DNA of 64,000 nt from Chryseobacterium oranimense (GCF_900129755.1 NZ_FQWT01000004.1:248001-312000); one strand, 5' to 3'. Shown: positions 7,676 to 16,685, counted from the first letter of the stretch. The notes: generated by a model from the sequence alone, not told the origin. A program made the numbers and translations.

Positions 7676-7733
7676 ATATTCCCCTCCTCCGGAGGGGTGG
7701 ATTTCAAAATTTAATTTTGAAAGACGGGGTGGT
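7676..7733. repeat. Dispersed CCCCTCC/GACGGGGTGG repeat, copy A
   Basis: The element starts ATATTCCCCTCC and ends GACGGGGTGGT. It contains two small palindromes: CCCTCC paired with GGAGGG, and TTTCAAAATT paired with AATTTTGAAA. A second copy at 55521-55573 shares both ends and a similar middle palindrome. It abuts the stop codon of the AraC-type gene. Confidence 0.8.
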
Positions 7734-7734
7734 T

Positions 7735-8577
7735 TTAAACAATAGATTTCTTTTTTCTTAATACCGATGACGTTATTCCAATATGTTTTTTCAAAGATTT
7801 ATTTAAATGGCTGCCATCTGTAAAACCTAAACTCCATGCAATTTCCTGGAGAGGCGAATCGGTGTATTTTATTCTGTTAACCGCTATCTGGAGTTTTGTT
7901 TTTTGAATGTATTCTTTTAATGATTCGTGCGCGTTTCTTTTAAAATACTCGCTGAAATATTTTTTAGAAACGTTAAACTTCTCCGAAAGAAACAAAATGG
8001 ACAGTTTATTTTCATCAATGATATTTTGATTGATGTGTTTAATGATTTCTGAAAATTTATGATCATTATTTTTGTATAGATCACTGGCTCCTGTTAATTT
8101 TGAGCTTATGACCGTTAATATTGATGCTAAGGTATTGGCAATTAATGTTTCTGAATACTCCGATGTCTGTTCTTTTTCAAGCAGCAGGATTTCAAAGAGT
8201 TTTTTTACCTGGCTTTTGTCTTTTTCATCATTAAAATAAAGGCCTGTGTTAAAATCATAAAACCCGATGATATAATTAAGCTTGCTGTACCATTGCAAAT
8301 AATCTATCGCTGTATTTTTAAGATTCCTGAAATAATGTTCTGTAAACCGGATAAACAGAAAGGTTGTGGGTTCTGAAATTTCGTAGGCATGGCATTTAGA
8401 GTAGGGTAAAAGAAAAAAATCGTTTTTTTCATAAGTCCGGGTCCGGTATTCTATGCTTTGAATTCCTTTTCCTTTAAGAATAAATACCAGTTCAAAGAAA
8501 CTGTTTTTGCGGAACCTGTCTTTCCATTCACTGAGTTCGGTTATCTCTATCTCAATAAGCTCTTGTATATGATCCAT
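7735..8577 (-). CDS. AraC-family transcriptional regulator
   Basis: The 280-residue protein has an N-terminal cupin-like sensor region (residues 1-150) and a C-terminal two-helix-turn-helix AraC domain from about 175: SEKFNVSKKYFSEYFKR forms the first HTH, and PLQEIAWSLGFTDGSHLNKSLKK near the C-terminus the second. AraC proteins are cytoplasmic DNA-binding regulators. It is transcribed divergently from an AhpD-like gene, 112 bases apart, and the two promoters carry identical -7 boxes as an inverted repeat. Regulation of that neighbour is the natural inference. The ligand is unknown. Confidence 0.9.
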   Translation of the reverse strand: MDHIQELIEIEITELSEWKDRFRKNSFFELVFILKGKGIQSIEYRTRTYEKNDFFLLPYSKCHAYEISEPTTFLFIRFTEHYFRNLKNTAIDYLQWYSKLNYIIGFYDFNTGLYFNDEKDKSQVKKLFEILLLEKEQTSEYSETLIANTLASILTVISSKLTGASDLYKNNDHKFSEIIKHINQNIIDENKLSILFLSEKFNVSKKYFSEYFKRNAHESLKEYIQKTKLQIAVNRIKYTDSPLQEIAWSLGFTDGSHLNKSLKKHIGITSSVLRKKKSIV

Positions 8578-8600
8578 TGCTTTTGCCCGGCTAGATGATG

Positions 8601-8677
8601 CAAAGTTAAATCTTTTATTTTTACTTTATTATCCGGTTTTCATACTCTTTTGCAGACTGCTGTTCAATTTAACTTTG
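8601..8677. promoter_or_regulatory. Divergent promoters with an 11-bp inverted repeat
   Basis: CAAAGTTAAAT (8601-8611) is the exact reverse complement of ATTTAACTTTG (8667-8677). Each copy contains TAACTTTG, a perfect -7 element: leftward for the AraC-type gene and rightward for the AhpD-like gene. The rightward promoter also has TTTG at 8649-8652, a 17-base spacer away. Confidence 0.75.
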
Positions 8678-8689
8678 TCAAAAAAAGAA

Positions 8690-9106
8690 ATGGATTATAA
8701 AGAGATTTCAAGAAAAACAGTAGGGCATTTATACCAGGCCCATTCTAGCATCAGGAATTCCGGGATTGATAATAAACTCATTGCGTTGGTAGAATTAAGA
8801 ATATCGCAGCTGAACGGATGCTCGTATTGCTGCAGTTTTCATGCTAATGAATTGCGGGAAATGGGAATGGAATTATCCTTAATCGATAAAATACCTGGGT
8901 ATAAACATTCTGTTTCATTCGATAATAGACAGGTTTTAGTATTAAAATGGGCAGATGCGGTAACTGGCCTGACTGATGATATAGACTCCCTTCTTAAAGA
9001 ATTAAAGCAGGAATTTTCAGAAAAAGAGATTGTGGAACTTACTTCCAGTATCTCCCTGATGAATGCTCTGAATCGGTTACGGATCAGCTTGGGAGATAAG
9101 TATTAA
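8690..9106 (+). CDS. Carboxymuconolactone decarboxylase/AhpD-family protein
   Basis: The protein has 138 residues from ATG 8690. The longer reading from TTG at 8675 overlaps the -7 promoter element and is rejected. The AhpD-type redox centre ELRISQLNGCSYC places C44 and C47, with H51 in CCSFH. Such proteins reduce peroxides or act as thiol-disulfide partners. The family also includes carboxymuconolactone decarboxylases, but the CxxC-x3-H arrangement favours the peroxidase-like branch. The gene is divergent from the AraC-type regulator and was probably acquired or retained with it as a stress pair. The substrate is not known. Confidence 0.85.
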   Translation: MDYKEISRKTVGHLYQAHSSIRNSGIDNKLIALVELRISQLNGCSYCCSFHANELREMGMELSLIDKIPGYKHSVSFDNRQVLVLKWADAVTGLTDDIDSLLKELKQEFSEKEIVELTSSISLMNALNRLRISLGDKY

Positions 9107-9314
9107 ATGATGAATCGTGACTATTAATTGAAATTTTACCAGCAAAATTCAAAATATGAACATCATTATTGATAAAATAACATAAATAAGAAAAATTTTA
9201 ACCATAAAGTTTAAAATAGAGGATAAAATATTTATACTATTCATTAAATATGATTTTTTGTAGTATTTTTTTAACTTAAACACGATTTAATACTCCGGAT
9301 ACCTATAAAAAGTG

Positions 9315-9322
9315 TAACTTTG
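9315..9322 (+). promoter_or_regulatory. Promoter -7 element of the HAD gene
   Basis: TAACTTTG matches TAnnTTTG exactly and would start transcription near 9326, eleven bases before the ATG. The -33 region has no TTG. The preceding 9107-9314 is AT-rich and without a gene. Confidence 0.6.
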
Positions 9323-9336
9323 CAGCTCAAATTTTA

Positions 9337-9744
9337 ATGATGGAATTAGAATACAAAGAGCATATAAGTCCTATTCTTAAGGACGGGGTAAAAAATTATT
9401 TGATAGACATAGACGGTACGATTACAGATGATGTTCCGAATGAAGAGCCTGAAAGAATGGTTACCTGTGAGCCTTATCCTGATGCACTTGAAACCATCAA
9501 TAAATGGTATGACGAAGGACATCAGATCTGCTTCTTCACTTCAAGAACAGAAAATCTGAAGCAGATTACCATCGACTGGCTGGATAAGCATGGCTTCAAA
9601 TACCACAGTGTACTCTGCGGAAAGCCGAGAGGAGGAAACTACCACTGGATAGATAACCACCTGGTAAGAGCAACAAGATACAAAGGCAAGTTTACAGACC
9701 TTGTAGAAAAGCAGGTTACCATTGAAGTTTTCAAAGAAGATTAA
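9337..9744 (+). CDS. HAD-superfamily hydrolase, small
   Basis: The 135-residue protein carries the HAD nucleophile motif DIDGT at 24-28 (nucleophile D24, acid/base D26), a motif II Ser/Thr in FFTSRTE, and WIDNH near the C-terminus as the acidic end of the active site, with a preceding GKPRG that supplies the lysine region. It resembles a compact LNS2-like phosphatase and is often annotated as phosphoheptose isomerase in related genomes, a name the sequence does not support. It is cytoplasmic. It lies 100 bases before the SerA-type dehydrogenase gene, with no common terminator. A second ATG lies at 9340. Confidence 0.7.
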   Translation: MMELEYKEHISPILKDGVKNYLIDIDGTITDDVPNEEPERMVTCEPYPDALETINKWYDEGHQICFFTSRTENLKQITIDWLDKHGFKYHSVLCGKPRGGNYHWIDNHLVRATRYKGKFTDLVEKQVTIEVFKED

Positions 9745-9843
9745 GAAAACATATACAGAGATTTAAAAATTAAATGATAAAGTGTACGCACTCAAAATTC
9801 TTTAATTTTTAAATCTTTTCACTTTTAATATCAAATTGTATTT

Positions 9844-10803
9844 ATGAAAGTTTTAGCAAACGACGGTCTGGATCAATCTGGAATTGATGCTCTGGCTGAG
9901 AAAGGTTTTGAAGTGATCACTACAAAAGTTCCTCAGGAATTTCTGGTGGATTACATTAATGAACATAAGATCCGTGCCCTGTTGGTAAGAAGTGCCACGC
10001 AGGTAAGAAAAGATATTATTGACGGATGCCCGTCTATCGAGATTATCGGAAGAGGAGGTGTAGGAATGGATAATATTGATGTAGATTATGCAAGAGAAAA
10101 AGGAATTCACGTGATCAATACCCCTTCAGCTTCTTCAGAATCGGTTGCTGAGCTTGTTTTTGCTCACCTGTTTTCGGGAGCAAGATTTCTTCAGGACTCA
10201 AACAGAAAAATGCCTTTGGTAGGAGATACGGAATTTGCGGCTCTTAAAAAAGCCTATACTGCCGGGATTGAACTAAGAGGAAAGACGATCGGAATTGTCG
10301 GAATGGGCAGAATAGGACAGGAAGTTGCCAGAATTGCTTTGGGATTGGGAATGAGAGTAGTTGCTGCGGATAATAATGTAGGAAGAGCAAGTATCAAAGT
10401 AAAATTCTACAACAACCAGTTCATTAATGTAGATATTGAAACTGAGCCGCTTCAGGATGTTTTGAAGCATTCAGATTTTATTACGCTGCATGTCCCGGCT
10501 CAGAAAGACGGATATATGATCGGAAAGAATGAATTTGATATTATGAAAGACGGCGTTGCGATCGTAAACTGTTCAAGAGGGGGTGTTATTGATGAAACAG
10601 CTTTGATTGCTGCATTGGATTCAGGAAAGGTGAAGTTTGCAGGGCTTGATGTGTTCATCAATGAGCCTACGCCTTCCAAAGAAATCCTGAATCATTCAAA
10701 GATTTCCCTGACTCCCCACACCGGTGCTTCCACTTTAGAAGCTCAGGACAGAATCGGGCTTTCTTTAGCTGAGCAGATCTCAAGCATTTTACAGATTCAG
10801 TAA
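9844..10803 (+). CDS. serA: D-2-hydroxyacid dehydrogenase, probable 3-phosphoglycerate dehydrogenase
   Basis: A 319-residue NAD-dependent enzyme. The substrate-binding segment GRGGVGMDNID is at 69-79, the nucleotide-binding GMGRIG at 153-158, and the catalytic triad is R245 (NCSRGG), E274 and H292 (PHTGAST). The layout and motifs fit phosphoglycerate dehydrogenase, which starts serine synthesis by oxidising 3-phosphoglycerate. It lacks a C-terminal ACT domain, so it is the short form found in many Bacteroidota and probably not serine-inhibited by that route. serC is not in the window. A terminator follows closely. Specificity is inferred, since other D-2-hydroxyacid dehydrogenases share the motifs. 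Confidence 0.85.
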   Translation: MKVLANDGLDQSGIDALAEKGFEVITTKVPQEFLVDYINEHKIRALLVRSATQVRKDIIDGCPSIEIIGRGGVGMDNIDVDYAREKGIHVINTPSASSESVAELVFAHLFSGARFLQDSNRKMPLVGDTEFAALKKAYTAGIELRGKTIGIVGMGRIGQEVARIALGLGMRVVAADNNVGRASIKVKFYNNQFINVDIETEPLQDVLKHSDFITLHVPAQKDGYMIGKNEFDIMKDGVAIVNCSRGGVIDETALIAALDSGKVKFAGLDVFINEPTPSKEILNHSKISLTPHTGASTLEAQDRIGLSLAEQISSILQIQ

Positions 10804-10823
10804 TAGCTGAAAAGGATAAAATA

Positions 10824-10852
10824 AAAGCACCTCTGTTTTGCAGAGGTGCTTT
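10824..10852. terminator. Bidirectional intrinsic terminator
   Basis: A 12-base-pair stem, AAAGCACCTCTG with CAGAGGTGCTTT and a 5-base loop, lies between convergent serA and mscL. AT-rich tracts flank both sides. Confidence 0.88.
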
Positions 10853-10856
10853 GTTT

Positions 10857-11297
10857 TTATATATTGTTTTTACTTTTAAGAAGGTCTCTGATTTCTGTCA
10901 GTAATTGCTGATCTGCAGTTGGTGCGGCAGGAGCTTCAGCTTCGGTCTTTTTCATCTTGTTAATCATTTTTACCATAATGAAAACCACCATAGCGAGCAA
11001 TAAAAAATTAATACCCACAGTCAGGAAATTTCCGTAGGCAAAAATACTTGCTCCATCTACTTTTTTTGCGTTTTCCAATACCATACCCGGTTTTACACCG
11101 TTATTAGGGTCAGAAAGTACAAGGTATAAACTGCTGAAATCCGGCTTACCTATCACAGCTCCTACCAAAGGCATAATAAGGTCATCTACAACACTCGTGA
11201 CTATTTTTCCGAATGCTCCTCCAATGATCACCCCTACGGCCAGATCGAAAGCATTGCCCTTAATGGCAAACTCTTTAAATTCTTTAACAAATCCCAT
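10857..11297 (-). CDS. mscL: Large-conductance mechanosensitive channel
   Basis: The 146-residue protein has the MscL N-terminal helix and first transmembrane segment (FKEFAIKGNAFDLAVGVIIGGAFGKIVTS), a periplasmic loop and a second transmembrane segment (FLTVGINFLLLAMVVFIMV), then a charged C-terminal helix. It forms a homopentameric inner-membrane pore that opens under high membrane tension to release solutes. A reverse-strand TATTTTTG at 11334-11327 matches the -7 consensus and would place its start about 25 bases upstream of the ATG. It converges on serA and shares the bidirectional terminator. Confidence 0.96.
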   Translation of the reverse strand: MGFVKEFKEFAIKGNAFDLAVGVIIGGAFGKIVTSVVDDLIMPLVGAVIGKPDFSSLYLVLSDPNNGVKPGMVLENAKKVDGASIFAYGNFLTVGINFLLLAMVVFIMVKMINKMKKTEAEAPAAPTADQQLLTEIRDLLKSKNNI

Positions 11298-11520
11298 AAT
11301 TTATATTTTTTTAATTAGTATACAGACAAAAATATAATTAAAAAATGTAAAAACATTATTTTTTAGAGTTTTTACTCCTTTAATTGTTGAATTAATTGTT
11401 GTAATTCATTAGCTTTTTATAGTGAATTTATTCTTTTAGCTAATATTTTATTGTTATCCTTATTGAGAGTAAGATGTCAAAGAAAACTTTCGTAATTTGG
11501 TTAAAAGTTTACACCATCTT

Positions 11521-13020
11521 ATGAAAATATTCACTGCAGAACAAATACGCGATTGGGACCGGTTTACCATTTCTAATGAACCTGTTTCTTCCATCCAGCT
11601 TATGGAAAGAGCTTCCGAAGCATTAGCGGGCTGGATTTCTGAAAACTGTAAAAATCACAGGAAATTTGCCATTTTCTGTGGAAACGGAAACAACGGAGGC
11701 GATGGTTTTGCTGTTGCCAGGATACTTTATCTGAAAGGCTTCGATGTAGATGTATTTATTAAAGATTCCCGATCAAAATTCTCAGAAGACGGAACAGTGA
11801 ACTTTAAAAAACTCAGGGATTTTTCAGGAATATCCATAAAAGAATTCAAAGATATAGAACAGAATCATTTTGATTCTAAAACAATTATTATTGACGCACT
11901 CTTTGGAACCGGATTGTCCAGGAATATAGAAGGTGACTATAAAGAGATCATAGATCGGTTAAATGAAAGAAATAATATCAAAATCTCAGTGGACATTCCC
12001 TCCGGCCTTTTTACGGACAGGATTTCTCAGAAAGACGCGACTGTCTTTAAGGCGGATTATACCTTGAGCTTCCAATCCTGGAAAAAAGCTTTTCTACATC
12101 CCGAAACAGGACCTTACGCCGGAAAAGTAATTATTCTGGATATAGATTTAAGTAAGGAATATATTTCCCATACAGAAACTGATGACTTTGTTATTGATGA
12201 TACCATTATTGCAAATATTTTTAAGCCGAGATCTGATTTTTCCCATAAAGGGACTTACGGTAAGGTTACCATAGCTGCCGGAAGCTATGGGAAAATAGGA
12301 GCTGCAGTACTTTCCACAAAGTCTGCTTTGAAAACAGGCGCTGGTCTTACCTTTACTCTTGCTCCCAACTGCGGATATGAAATTCTCCAGACTTCCTGCC
12401 CGGAGGCCATGTTTATCAAGGGAGGTGAAAATTATATTGAACATTTTGATATTGAAAAAGATACTGTTGCCGGAATAGGGCCGGGCTTGGGAACCGATCC
12501 TGAAACACAGAAAGCATTTCTGAAATTTTTAAAAGAATATTCAAAACCCTTGGTTCTGGATGCCGATGCCTTGAATAGTATTGCCCTGAATGAATCGAAC
12601 TTAAAATTAATTCCTGAAAACTCCATCATAACCCCACATCCTAAAGAATTTGAACGGCTTTTTGGGAAGTCAGAAGACTCTTATCAAAGACTGGATCTGG
12701 CAAAAAGCAAGGCAAAAGAACTCCGGATATATATCGTTTTAAAAGATCATCATACCCAGGTTATTACCCCTGAAGGGAAAGTTTATTATAATATTACAGG
12801 GAATTCAGGGTTGGCAAAAGGAGGGAGCGGTGATATTCTTACCGGTATTCTTACATCACTTGCAGCCCAGCAGTATTCCGAAGAACAGGCAGCAATCCTG
12901 GGAATCTGGCTTCACGGAAGAGCCGCTGATTTTGCAGCCGAAAAACACTCCAGGGAATCGATGCTTCCAACGGACGTTATCAATGAGCTAGGAAATGTAT
13001 TTAAGCTTTTGGAAAGATAG
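11521..13020 (+). CDS. nnr: Bifunctional NAD(P)HX epimerase/dehydratase
   Basis: The protein has 499 residues from ATG 11521; a TTG at 11497 in the same frame adds eight residues and is not favoured. The N-terminal YjeF epimerase domain includes GNGNNGGDGF at about 54-63. The C-terminal kinase-like dehydratase domain carries GLAKGGSGDILTGI near residues 436-449. Together they repair hydrated NADH and NADPH: the epimerase converts the R form and the ADP-dependent dehydratase restores the dinucleotide. The enzyme is cytoplasmic. The full-length two-domain layout is usual. A strong terminator follows. Confidence 0.95.
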   Translation: MKIFTAEQIRDWDRFTISNEPVSSIQLMERASEALAGWISENCKNHRKFAIFCGNGNNGGDGFAVARILYLKGFDVDVFIKDSRSKFSEDGTVNFKKLRDFSGISIKEFKDIEQNHFDSKTIIIDALFGTGLSRNIEGDYKEIIDRLNERNNIKISVDIPSGLFTDRISQKDATVFKADYTLSFQSWKKAFLHPETGPYAGKVIILDIDLSKEYISHTETDDFVIDDTIIANIFKPRSDFSHKGTYGKVTIAAGSYGKIGAAVLSTKSALKTGAGLTFTLAPNCGYEILQTSCPEAMFIKGGENYIEHFDIEKDTVAGIGPGLGTDPETQKAFLKFLKEYSKPLVLDADALNSIALNESNLKLIPENSIITPHPKEFERLFGKSEDSYQRLDLAKSKAKELRIYIVLKDHHTQVITPEGKVYYNITGNSGLAKGGSGDILTGILTSLAAQQYSEEQAAILGIWLHGRAADFAAEKHSRESMLPTDVINELGNVFKLLER

Positions 13021-13040
13021 CCTTACAGAAAATAAATAAA

Positions 13041-13071
13041 AAAGCTTTTCAGAATGACTCTGAAAAGCTTT
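13041..13071. terminator. Bidirectional intrinsic terminator
   Basis: A 13-base-pair perfect stem, AAAGCTTTTCAGA with TCTGAAAAGCTTT and a five-base loop, then a T-rich tract. It separates convergent nnr and lgt. Confidence 0.9.
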
Positions 13072-13093
13072 AATTTTTTTGTTATTAATCTAA

Positions 13094-14362
13094 TTATTCA
13101 GGTTTCTCGTTTTCCGCCTGTGTAATTTTGAATTTTTTTGAAATAATCATGATAACCACTCCGGCAATCATAAAAGGAATGGAAAGGACCTGACCCGTAT
13201 TCAATCCGCCAATCTGGATAAACTCATCTCCCTGAGGCTCTTTCAGGAATTCAACAAAGAATCTGATGGCCCAAAGGATGATAAAGAAAAGCCCGAACAG
13301 CCATCCCTGCTGATACTTTTTATTGGTTTTTCTATATAATATCCATAATAAAACAAAAAGGCATACATAACCAATGGCTTCTAGGAGCTGGCCCGGATAG
13401 CGTGGAACCGTTGGTCCATATTCACTGCTTTGCTGTGGGAAAAGGATCGCCAAAGGAGAATCAGGAGCAGCAGCTTTTCCAACAATTTCAGAATTGAAAA
13501 AATTTCCCAATCTTACAAATGCACCGCCAAGGGCAACCACAATACCCAATCTGTCGTACACCCAGAAAGGATTTTTCTTGATAATTTTAAATGAATAATA
13601 TAATGTGGTGAAAATCAATGCAATTGTGGCACCATGGCTGGCAAGCCCGGAAAATCCTGTGAATTTAATTCCGTTTTTAGTGCTTATCGGCAAAAATACG
13701 CTCCAGAAATCTTCTTTAAACAATTCTGGCTGATAGAAGATAACATGCCCTAATCTTGCTCCCAAAATAGTTCCGATCAGCGTCCATGTGAAAAGCGGTT
13801 CAAGATATTTCTGGTTTACATTGTCGATCTTGAAGATCCTTAACATCAAAACATAGCCGAAACCAAAGGCAAAAACGAACATCAGGCTATAAAAATGCAA
13901 AGTAGCCGAAAATATGTGAATACCTTTTGATGGATCCCATATTTTGAAGGGAGTTTCCAGTGCCACACTTTCGGATCCGTTGATCGGTTTGGCCGTTTTT
14001 ACAGCATATTTGAAATTGGTGATATTTTCTTTTGTAGCGGGACTGTCGATCAGTTTAAAATTCTTATCAAAAAACTGGTAACGTGCAGCTTTATATTTTT
14101 CTAAAGTTGTTACGCTATAATTAAAGTAAGCAGGTTCAAAATTGGATTCGTTCAGAATAACCAAAATATCATTGCCCGTATTTTTTTCCGGAAAGGCATT
14201 AAGGTCACCTATTTCTGTGGTGGAAAAAATCTTTACCGGGACATTGTTCCCGTTTACTTTCAGAGTTCCGTCCGATAAGCCTCCGGGGTAATTCTGGGCA
14301 AACATAGACTGGGTAATGATTGCAAATGCGATGAGGTAAATTCTGAAAATTAGATTACTCAT
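13094..14362 (-). CDS. lgt: Prolipoprotein diacylglyceryl transferase with extra N-terminal domain
   Basis: Lgt transfers diacylglycerol from phosphatidylglycerol to the lipobox cysteine of prolipoproteins in the inner membrane. This protein has 422 residues against a usual 260-290. The catalytic core begins near residue 155 (LHFYSLMFVF) and includes GLASHGAT (H243), the signature VRLGNFFNSE at 283-292 (R284, N287, E292) and RYPGQLLEA at 321-329. Before it lie a signal-like segment (1-23) and about 130 residues of probably extracytoplasmic beta-rich sequence without a recognised domain. It precedes yidD on the same strand (yidD lies upstream by 18 bases), likely one transcript. Confidence 0.93.
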   Translation of the reverse strand: MSNLIFRIYLIAFAIITQSMFAQNYPGGLSDGTLKVNGNNVPVKIFSTTEIGDLNAFPEKNTGNDILVILNESNFEPAYFNYSVTTLEKYKAARYQFFDKNFKLIDSPATKENITNFKYAVKTAKPINGSESVALETPFKIWDPSKGIHIFSATLHFYSLMFVFAFGFGYVLMLRIFKIDNVNQKYLEPLFTWTLIGTILGARLGHVIFYQPELFKEDFWSVFLPISTKNGIKFTGFSGLASHGATIALIFTTLYYSFKIIKKNPFWVYDRLGIVVALGGAFVRLGNFFNSEIVGKAAAPDSPLAILFPQQSSEYGPTVPRYPGQLLEAIGYVCLFVLLWILYRKTNKKYQQGWLFGLFFIILWAIRFFVEFLKEPQGDEFIQIGGLNTGQVLSIPFMIAGVVIMIISKKFKITQAENEKPE

Positions 14363-14380
14363 TTCTATCGGTTTAATAAT

Positions 14381-14635
14381 TTATTGCTGATTTAATTTTT
14401 TCGGGGGGACGGGGTCGTAGCCGCTGCCTCCCCACGGATGACATTTTGAAATCCTTCTGATGCCCATCCACAATCCTCTGAATATACCATGTACCTGAAG
14501 GGCTTCCACCATATAGTGGGAGCAGGTAGGTTCATACCGGCAGTTTTTGGGAAGTAAGGGCGAAATAAACCATTGGTAAAATTTTATTAAAATTACCAAA
14601 GGAAAACTAATGACTTTATTGAATGTAAGTTTCAA
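14381..14635 (-). CDS. yidD: Membrane protein insertion efficiency factor YidD
   Basis: The 84-residue protein has the YidD signature: [15 protein letters not shown] in the middle, with its cysteines and the Y-x-x-x-A pattern, and [20 protein letters not shown] near the end. The N-terminal hydrophobic stretch associates with the inner membrane. YidD assists YidC/Sec-dependent insertion of membrane proteins. In many bacteria it is encoded near yidC, but that gene is not here. It lies 18 bases upstream of lgt on the same strand. Confidence 0.96.
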   Translation of the reverse strand: MKLTFNKVISFPLVILIKFYQWFISPLLPKNCRYEPTCSHYMVEALQVHGIFRGLWMGIRRISKCHPWGGSGYDPVPPKKLNQQ

Positions 14636-14738
14636 AACAATACAAAAATAGGGTAAATAAATTAAAATTGGTTTAATTTTGTTAGAAGTTTCAGGGATCA
14701 GAAACCTCTGGAGCCGTTGATCAAAAAAATAAAATATC

Positions 14739-16016
14739 TTGAGCCAGAATATACCATTAGCCGAAAAATTAAGACCTAAAACCCTTGATGAAGTTCTTGG
14801 GCAGGAGCATCTTACCGGTGAAAAAGGGACGATCAGAAAAATGATCGAAAATAATACATTGAATTCCCTGATTCTTTGGGGCCCTCCGGGAACAGGAAAA
14901 ACAACCCTGGCTGAAATTATTTCAGAGAAATCAGGAAGGAAGTTTTATAAGCTTTCAGCAGTTTCTTCAGGGGTTAAAGACGTACGTGATGTAATTGAGG
15001 ATGCAAAAAAACAGAATCTTTTCTCCGGAAAGTCTCCCATTTTATTCATCGATGAAATCCACCGGTTCAACAAATCCCAGCAGGATTCATTACTGCATGC
15101 TGTGGAGAAAGGCTGGATCGTGTTAATTGGTGCCACCACAGAAAATCCAAGCTTTGAAGTAGTATCGGCACTTTTGTCTAGAAGCCAGGTGTATATTTTA
15201 AAGGCATTGAGCTACGAAAAGCTGGAAGATCTTATAGATACAGCTTCCCAGAGATACAATAAAGATGAAGGGACCGATTTTAAAATCCTGGAGAAAGAAG
15301 CATTCATCCAGTATTCCGGCGGAGATGCCAGAAAGCTGATCAATTCCGTTGAGCTGGTCCTTAACCAATACCGGAATTCAGACACAAAAGAGATCACGAA
15401 TGAAGATGTTCTGAGTGTTTTGCAGGAAACGATGGCGCTTTATGATAAAAACGGTGAACAGCATTACGATATTATTTCCGCTTTTATAAAGTCTATGCGT
15501 GGAGGAGACCCGAATGGGGCGGTGTACTGGCTGGCAAGAATGATTGCAGGGGGTGAAGATATCAAGTTTATTGCCCGGAGAATGCTTATTCTTGCCGCAG
15601 AAGATATCGGTCTCGCCAATCCCAATGCTTTGGTGATGGCAAACAACTGCTTTCAGGCCATTAATGTGATAGGAAACCCGGAATCAAGGATTATTTTAAG
15701 TGAAACGGCAGTTTATCTTGCTGTTTCTCCTAAAAGCAATTCTACATATATGGCTATCAATGACGCGTTGGCTCTTGTCAAGAAAACTGGAAACCTGCCT
15801 GTTCCTCTGCATCTGCGAAACGCACCGACCAAACTGATGAAAGACCTGGATTACGGTAAAGAATATAAATATGCCCATTCCTATGAAGGGAATTTTGTAG
15901 AACAGGATTTTCTGCCCGAAGAAATTAAAAGTGAGAAGCTTTACCAGCCGGGAAACAATGCTACAGAAAAGAAGATCTATGAAGAGCTGAAGAAAAAATG
16001 GAGCGACAGATATTAA
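14739..16016 (+). CDS. rarA: Replication-associated recombination protein A (MgsA/RarA)
   Basis: This 425-residue AAA+ ATPase acts at stalled replication forks, with clamp-loader-like architecture. Walker A is GPPGTGKT at 48-55, Walker B is FIDEIHRF near 103-110, and [17 protein letters not shown] carries the sensor 1 and arginine-finger region. The C-terminal tetramerisation domain follows ([23 protein letters not shown] segment, read here as [18 protein letters not shown]). The start is TTG at 14739: a stop lies three codons upstream, and the family N-terminus [19 protein letters not shown] directly follows. There is no alternative ATG before residue 35. The terminator follows the stop closely. 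Confidence 0.94.
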   Translation: MSQNIPLAEKLRPKTLDEVLGQEHLTGEKGTIRKMIENNTLNSLILWGPPGTGKTTLAEIISEKSGRKFYKLSAVSSGVKDVRDVIEDAKKQNLFSGKSPILFIDEIHRFNKSQQDSLLHAVEKGWIVLIGATTENPSFEVVSALLSRSQVYILKALSYEKLEDLIDTASQRYNKDEGTDFKILEKEAFIQYSGGDARKLINSVELVLNQYRNSDTKEITNEDVLSVLQETMALYDKNGEQHYDIISAFIKSMRGGDPNGAVYWLARMIAGGEDIKFIARRMLILAAEDIGLANPNALVMANNCFQAINVIGNPESRIILSETAVYLAVSPKSNSTYMAINDALALVKKTGNLPVPLHLRNAPTKLMKDLDYGKEYKYAHSYEGNFVEQDFLPEEIKSEKLYQPGNNATEKKIYEELKKKWSDRY

Positions 16017-16022
16017 AAACAA

Positions 16023-16047
16023 AAAGGATACTCTCAAGGTATCCTTT
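16023..16047. terminator. Bidirectional intrinsic terminator
   Basis: A 9-base-pair stem, AAAGGATAC with GTATCCTTT around a 7-base loop, separates the convergent rarA and secreted-protein genes. Confidence 0.8.
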
Positions 16048-16073
16048 CATTATATAATTGGTAAGTAGTACTA

Positions 16074-16514
16074 TTATTTTATACCATTTGTACTTAGGAA
16101 AACGGTTTTTCTTCCGTCATGGTCCTTTACTTCCACATTGCCCATGATGTCACCATAGATCCTTGTGCTGCTGTCAGTGAATTCGTAGCCTTCAATAAAA
16201 ACCGGTGTATTTTCAGGCACTCCGTATTGTGAGTTCAGCTGAGCCAGAGAGATGATATCCAAACCTTCTTGCCCGTTCTTGATTTTAAATTCCGTAAGAC
16301 CTTTTTCTGCAATGAAGCTGTATTTTTTTAAACCCTGAGGCAGGCCGGCGGGAGTTTTATAAGCGCTTGAGCTCTGAACAATAGCTTTTCTTGCGTTAAA
16401 CATGCCTACTGTTCCTACTATATCATTGGCAACCGCAAATTTTACAGAAGGATTTTTCTGGGCAGATAATGCTACAGATGATAATATTAAAAAAGAATAG
16501 AGTATTTTTTTCAT
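16074..16514 (-). CDS. Secreted protein of unknown function
   Basis: The 146-residue protein starts with a signal peptide (KKILYSFLILSSVALSAQ). The mature region contains FIAEKGLTEFKIKNGQEGLDIISLAQLN, then a beta-rich end with GDIMGNVEVKDHDGRKTVFLS. I do not recognise a domain. It converges on rarA. Downstream of it on the same strand comes nothing but the terminator. The start ATG has no strong promoter match. Confidence 0.65.
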   Translation of the reverse strand: MKKILYSFLILSSVALSAQKNPSVKFAVANDIVGTVGMFNARKAIVQSSSAYKTPAGLPQGLKKYSFIAEKGLTEFKIKNGQEGLDIISLAQLNSQYGVPENTPVFIEGYEFTDSSTRIYGDIMGNVEVKDHDGRKTVFLSTNGIK

Positions 16515-16685
16515 AACCGGATATGTAACTGTTAAAAACTGGATAAATATAATTAATTTTTATAAAATGTGAATGAATTTTTAAATATTGTTTAGAAATA
16601 AAAACATTTATTAGGAATTTTTAATTTTCAGAAGAGCATATTGCAATCTGTTTCATGGAAAAGGTTAACTATATGTAACTTTTCG

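Noticed and set aside
8675..8689. TTG start for the AhpD-like gene
   Set aside because: The TTG is the end of the -7 promoter element TAACTTTG; the ATG at 8690 fits the family.
9337..9744. Phosphoheptose isomerase
   Set aside because: That name is often attached to this family, but the DIDGT motif and short length fit an HAD hydrolase and no SIS-type sugar-isomerase domain is present.
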